This document shows positions 60,389 through 64,000 of a DNA stretch of 64,000 nt, in pieces. Source of the stretch: Moesziomyces globuligerus (lineage: Eukaryota > Basidiomycota > Ustilaginomycetes > Ustilaginales > Ustilaginaceae); assembly GCA_030849465.1 (NCBI GenBank), contig JARVLF010000002.1, positions 513,328 to 577,327 of the forward strand, read 5' to 3'. The notes beneath the pieces were generated by a model that had not been told where the DNA came from, ran no database searches, and saw only the letters and a list, made by a program, of their open reading frames with translations. Made by a program: the position numbers and the translations under genes. Each line of letters begins with the position of its first letter. Within the stretch, counting starts at the first letter, position 1.

Positions 60389-61651
60389 CTCCAAGGTACT
60401 TTACCTGCAGCTGAAGTACCCAGGCAAGGTAGGTTGCAGAGCTTGAAGTTTGGTTGGAAAGGTAGTTGAAGCTTGTCTGAAGGTACCTGAGAATGAAGGT
60501 TGTGAAGATCAGAAAGAAGGTGGAGAAGTGATAAATAGGAAGGGAAGATGCAAATGACCAAAATGATGGCAAGAAATGTCTTTTGGCAAACCACAGTTGA
60601 GGTTGGACCTGGACTGCAACGTACGTTGAAGTTCCGCAAACCTACCTTCACCCATCTCTAGGTACCCTACAACCTCCCTCAGCAACAGAAACGTACAGCT
60701 GCAAACCAACTTTGAGATGCAGGTTTGCAGAGGTACATTCAACTGGGGTTCAGAGTCTGAACATACCGTCAACATACCTTTGCAACGTACCTTTCTATCA
60801 TTGAACTACCCATCAGAAGTTCAGCAAAGCTTAGTCAACGTACATTGGCTCTTTCCTTTCATCAAGTCACCTTCCAGAAGAGAGCACCCCAAAAGGTATG
60901 TTGACTTGCAGCAGACTTGCCTCAACCCCTGTCTGCATGTACCTGCCAAAGGTACCTCAACCTCTGCCAAGCTCAACAGCGCCAAGAGGAGACCTATGTT
61001 GCCTTGTAGCTTCAAGGACCTATAAAGTAGCAGCAAAGGTGGTATCAAGGGAGGGTTGCAAGTTCCTTCCATCCTACCTCAGTTGAGGTTGGGTGAGGTT
61101 TGAACATGGTGTACCCAGCAAATGTCCGATCCAACCTCCAAGCAACGTCCTGCTGGTATGCTGGGTGATGCGTAGCCTTAAATATAGCTGGATATACTTC
61201 AGAGAAGCAGTATTCAGCCAGTGTGATGGACAGCGCTGCTGGCAAAGTCTCTGATTGCTGCAACATGGTCAGCTATATCAGCTGTCAGGGGAAAGGCACA
61301 GCCGCAAGGCAAAAATCAGGAAAAATACATACAGGGCCAAAACATCAGTAAAGTGGAGTTCTAGTACGTTGGAATCAGTGTGCCAAATATGAATGCAGTA
61401 GCTCAAGTATATGGTGTGTGGATTGCAGCCAAAAAAGGGGTGTAAAAAATGGGCCAGAAAGCCATGAAAAAGCTTGTCAGGTCACTAAAAAAATCATAGA
61501 AAATCGTGGAAAAATGCTAGAGGGGCAGGGTAACTTCTAGCAGGCTCGTCTTGATCCAGTGGACGCGTTCAGGCTATAAAAACCCCAAAAAAGCGCGCGT
61601 CCATCTTCCTTCCTGACCACATCCATCTCCCTCCTCCTCAGCTCCTCCAAC
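60389..61651. other. Subtelomeric intergenic region, promoters of two divergent genes
   Basis: The left part (to about 61,100) is still rich in GGTACC, GTACGTT and AGGTTG words and should hold the promoter of the OTU gene. The right part is AT-rich with A runs (61,430-61,520) and ends with a TATA box for the small Cys-rich gene. No gene is supported inside. Confidence 0.5.
61574..61581 (+). promoter_or_regulatory. TATA box of the small twin-CxxC gene
   Basis: TATAAAAA lies 78 bp upstream of the ATG at 61,652 and is followed by a pyrimidine-rich CATCTCCCTCCTCCTCAGC leader, a typical fungal promoter and start context. Confidence 0.6.
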
Positions 61652-62071
61652 ATGTCCTCAGCTTCTCCCCAGCCAGTCTATGGTCCCCAGCCTCAACCTG
61701 CCCCTCCTGCTAGGCCTTCTGGACGTGCTCCAGCCCTCTTGGTCCAGTTTCCCTGCCAGAGATGCATTGATGTTGGCAGAGGCCACAGATGCACCCCAGC
61801 ACCCAGCTCCAGGTCTCTGAAGTGCAAGAGATGCTTTGACCAAGGCCTCAGCCCCTGCAAGGTGGTGGAGACGCCTCAGGGCCTTCCTCAGCCCTCCTCC
61901 TCGTCGTCCAGGCCTGGCCAGCCCTGGCTGGAGTCAGACAAGAAGCTTGCCATCATCAAGAAGAAGGTACAGAAGCTTGCAGCCATGATCAGCCACATCT
62001 CCAACCCTGAGACCAGGGGCATGCTCTCTGAGCAAGTAGATGATGTTCTCAGTGTCTTCCCCACCCAGTAG
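61652..62071 (+). CDS. Small subtelomeric Cys-rich protein with two CxxC-x7/8-C motifs, 139 aa
   Basis: After a Pro/Gln/Ser-rich start, residues 35-47 read CQRCIDVGRGHRC and 58-69 read CKRCFDQGLSPC, so six Cys stand in two similar clusters. The C-x2-C-x7/8-C spacing recalls half-sites of fungal Zn2Cys6 DNA-binding domains, and together they may form one or two zinc sites. A Ser/Pro linker and a helical, Lys-rich C-terminus (KKLAIIKKKVQKLAAMISH, about 97-115) follow, which could dimerise. A TATA box and pyrimidine-rich leader support expression. No family name can be given; a DNA-binding or adaptor role is inference. Confidence 0.7.
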   Translation: MSSASPQPVYGPQPQPAPPARPSGRAPALLVQFPCQRCIDVGRGHRCTPAPSSRSLKCKRCFDQGLSPCKVVETPQGLPQPSSSSSRPGQPWLESDKKLAIIKKKVQKLAAMISHISNPETRGMLSEQVDDVLSVFPTQ

Positions 62072-62215
62072 CCTTGTCGCCATCATGTAGTGTAGCTCAC
62101 AATATGCCCTGACCCCCTGGATAAGTCAGGTTGCCTTGGGAGGCAGACCCAGCATAGCAATATATCACCATACCATGCCCCACCGCCCCCTGACTGCTCA
62201 GCACCATCACAGGGT
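62072..62215. other. 3' flank of the twin-CxxC gene up to the terminal repeats
   Basis: A short noncoding stretch that ends in AGGG just before TTTACAAGG, a degenerate version of the TTAGGG-TTACAAGG junction between terminal units. Confidence 0.5.
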
Positions 62216-63052
62216 TTACAAGGTGCGCCCCTTGGGGTTGGGATTTGACCACCTCTTTTTATGATGTTTATAGGTTACAAGGTTGTCTGATCTGATCTGC
62301 TCAACAATCTCAAATCTGTACTAATGGAATGTGTAGGGATACCCCCAAGGAAGCCACATGCAAAGTCTGACGTTACCACGTAACGCGGTTGCGGAGGTAT
62401 GGGCCGTCAAAGTTTCCAGTCCAGGTTCCTACCCAGGTTGAACCTGGCCCAACCTAGGTTGAACCTAGGTTCAACCCGGTCAAGGTAGGTTGGAGCCTGG
62501 TAACCTGGTGCAACCTAGGTACAACTAGGTTGAATGTCGATGAAGGTGGACCAACCTAGGTTGACATACTTTAACCTAGGATCATAGTACTTGAACCAAG
62601 TTCAACGTGGGCTCAACGTATGTTCAACATAGGTTGAAGATGGGTCTTGGGTATGGCCAGTCTGTGGCAACTTCTGCCGGTACCAGCACGGTAGCAGCCA
62701 GGTGCTGATAGTGTTGTATATTGGTCAGTGAGGAACGTATATGGATTGTGAGGATGGTGGTTGATGTGTTGGGTTGTTTGTGAGTGATGTGTATTGACAA
62801 CGGGAATGGATGTGGCCAGCTGCAATGGCTAGGGTGACTGTGCTGACTGAATTCCCAGGTTACATGACATATAAACTGTAACCAGGTCACATGACTAACT
62901 ATAAACTGTAATTTTGAAAATTCCCACGGCGCTGGACAGAAAATTTGGAAAATTAGGGTTAGGGTTAGGGTTAGGGTTAGGGTAGGGTTAGGGTTAGGGT
63001 TAGGGTAGGGTTAGGGTTAGGGTTAGGGTTAGGGTTAGGGTTAGGGTTAGGG
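62216..63052 (+). repeat. Terminal subtelomeric unit, copy 1 (837 bp)
   Basis: The unit starts TTACAAGGTGCGCCCC and runs through about 737 bp of unique sequence, then 100 bp of TTAGGG. The first third contains five AACCTAGG palindromic cores (62,451, 62,462, 62,512, 62,553, 62,573) among CAACCT/AGGTTG words. Copies 1 and 2 differ only at scattered bases and single-base indels. The 70- and 88-codon minus-strand frames recur in both copies only because the DNA is duplicated. Confidence 0.95.
62953..63052 (+). repeat. Internal telomere array 1 (TTAGGG)n
   Basis: About 100 bp of TTAGGG with two shortened TAGGG units. The G-rich strand points to the right, so the chromosome end lies beyond the right edge of the window. 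Confidence 0.97.
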
Positions 63053-63894
63053 TTACAAGGTGCGCCCCTTGGGGTTGGGATTTGACCACCTCTTTTTATG
63101 ATGTTTATAGGTTACAAGGTTGTCTGATCTGATCTGCTCAACAATCTCAAATCTGTACTAATGGAATGTGTAGGGATACCCCAAGGAAGCCACATGCAAA
63201 GTCTGACGTTACCACGTAACGCGGTTGCGGAGGTATGGGCCGTCAAAGTTTCCCAGTCCAGGTTCCTACCCAGGTTGAACCTGGCCCAACCTAGGTTGAA
63301 CCTAGGTTCAACCCGGTCAAGGTAGGTTGGAGCCTGGTAACCTGGTGCAACCTAGGTACAACTAGGTTGAATGTCGATGAAGGTGGACCAACCTAGGTTG
63401 ACATACTTTAACCTAGGATCATAGTACTTGAACCAAGTTCAACGTGGGCTCAACGTATGTTCAACATAGGTTGAAGATGGGTCTTGGGTATGGCCAGTCT
63501 GTGGCAACTTCTGCCGGTACCAGCACGGTAGCAGCCAGGTGCTGATAGTGTTGTATATTGGTCAGTGAGGAAAGTATATGGATTGTGAGGATGGTGGTTG
63601 ATGTGTTGGGTTGTTTGTGAGTGATGTGTATTGACAACGGGAATGGATGTGGCCAGCTGCAATGGCTAGGGTGACTGTGCTGACTGAATTCCCAGGTTAC
63701 ATGACATATAAACTGTAACCAGGTCACATGACTAACTATAAACTGTAATTTTGAAAATTCCCACGGCGCTGGACAGAAAATTTGGAAAATTAGGGTTAGG
63801 GTTAGGGTTAGGGTTAGGGTAGGGTTAGGTTAGGGTTAGGGTAGGGTTAGGGTTAGGGTTAGGGTTAGGGTTAGGGTTTGGGTTAGGGTTAGGG
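63053..63894 (+). repeat. Terminal subtelomeric unit, copy 2 (842 bp)
   Basis: Near-identical to copy 1. Differences include one fewer C at about 63,180, one more C in TTTCCCAG near 63,250, and AAAGTATATGG in place of AACGTATATGG. It closes with its own TTAGGG array. Confidence 0.95.
63790..63894 (+). repeat. Internal telomere array 2 (TTAGGG)n
   Basis: About 105 bp of TTAGGG with variant units TAGGG, TTAGG and TTTGGG. The variants differ from those in array 1, so the arrays have evolved or been copied separately. Confidence 0.97.
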
Positions 63895-64000
63895 TTACAA
63901 GGTGCGCCCCTTGGGTTGGGATTTGACCACCTCTTTTTATGATGTTTATAGGTTACAAGGTTGTCTGATCTGATCTGCTCAACAATCTCAAATCTGTACT
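63895..64000 (+). repeat. Terminal subtelomeric unit, copy 3 (start only)
   Basis: The first 106 bp of a third unit, TTACAAGGTGCGCCCC onward, are cut by the window edge. The array therefore continues to the right. Confidence 0.95.

Noticed and set aside
62613..63727. Identical 70- and 88-codon minus-strand frames repeated in both terminal units
   Set aside because: Repetition follows from duplication of the DNA. Translations are His/Thr-rich with no domain, and no codon-biased divergence is seen between copies.
53391..64000. RecQ-type telomere-linked helicase as known from Ustilago and other fungal ends
   Set aside because: No helicase motifs were found in any frame of the subtelomeric part; none of the genes here resembles RecQ.

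Overview
The window looks like one end of a chromosome from a smut fungus or related yeast (Ustilaginomycotina, Ustilaginaceae-like). The grounds are compact, mostly intronless, GC-rich genes, short introns with CTGAC/CTGAT branch-like sites in the one spliced gene found, a G-alpha closely resembling the basidiomycete cAMP/pheromone class (Ustilago Gpa3), and TTAGGG telomere repeats at the right edge. The G-rich strand reads left to right, so the chromosome end lies to the right. The species cannot be fixed from sequence alone.

Bases 1-52,430 are ordinary core chromosome. In order: the 3' end of a Spa2-like polarisome gene; a C2H2 transcription factor (possibly Rpn4-like); glycogen branching enzyme flanked by two identical tRNA-Thr(AGU) genes; a small glycine-rich membrane protein; a TatD/Scn1-type hydrolase; choline sulfatase; a four-exon FAR-17a/AIG1 membrane protein; an alpha/beta hydrolase ending in the peroxisomal signal SRL; two divergent zinc alcohol dehydrogenases; an inositol-type MFS transporter; a very long DH-BAR Rho/Cdc42 GEF; a mitochondrial carrier; a type I single-pass membrane protein; the G-alpha subunit; a WDR59/Sea3-like GATOR2 (SEACAT) subunit; and the G-patch protein Pxr1/PinX1. 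These are unrelated housekeeping, signalling and transport genes without visible clustering by pathway. Intergenic stretches of 2-4 kb (17.4-20.2, 39-41.2 and 42.3-46.5 kb) show no supportable gene.

Bases 52,430-64,000 are subtelomere. After about 1 kb of AT-richer, gene-free DNA come degenerate TTAGGG hexamers (about 53,391) and an exact 22-bp tandem array (53,514-53,754). The array lies directly upstream of a 938-aa zinc-finger protein. That protein is a diverged paralogue of a 668-aa protein encoded on the other strand at 58,382-60,388. Both share a long unrecognised core followed by an OTU-like region. The 668-aa protein keeps the OTU Cys and His; in the 938-aa protein the aligned positions are Ser and Gly. 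Between them lie 89-bp tandem repeats, a broken gene that runs into a telomere-like junction (57,367), and repeat-rich DNA. A small twin CxxC protein (61,652-62,071) follows.

The window ends in a tandem array of a roughly 840-bp unit (62,216 onward, two full copies and the start of a third), each full copy closed by about 100 bp of TTAGGG. This organisation recalls yeast Y' elements. Short telomere-like sequences at 53.39 and 57.37 kb suggest that the end grew by stacking telomere-capped segments. The stretch from 57.6 to 61 kb is saturated with the palindrome GGTACC, even inside coding sequence. The most novel candidate is the subtelomeric OTU-fold gene family with its repeat arrays.
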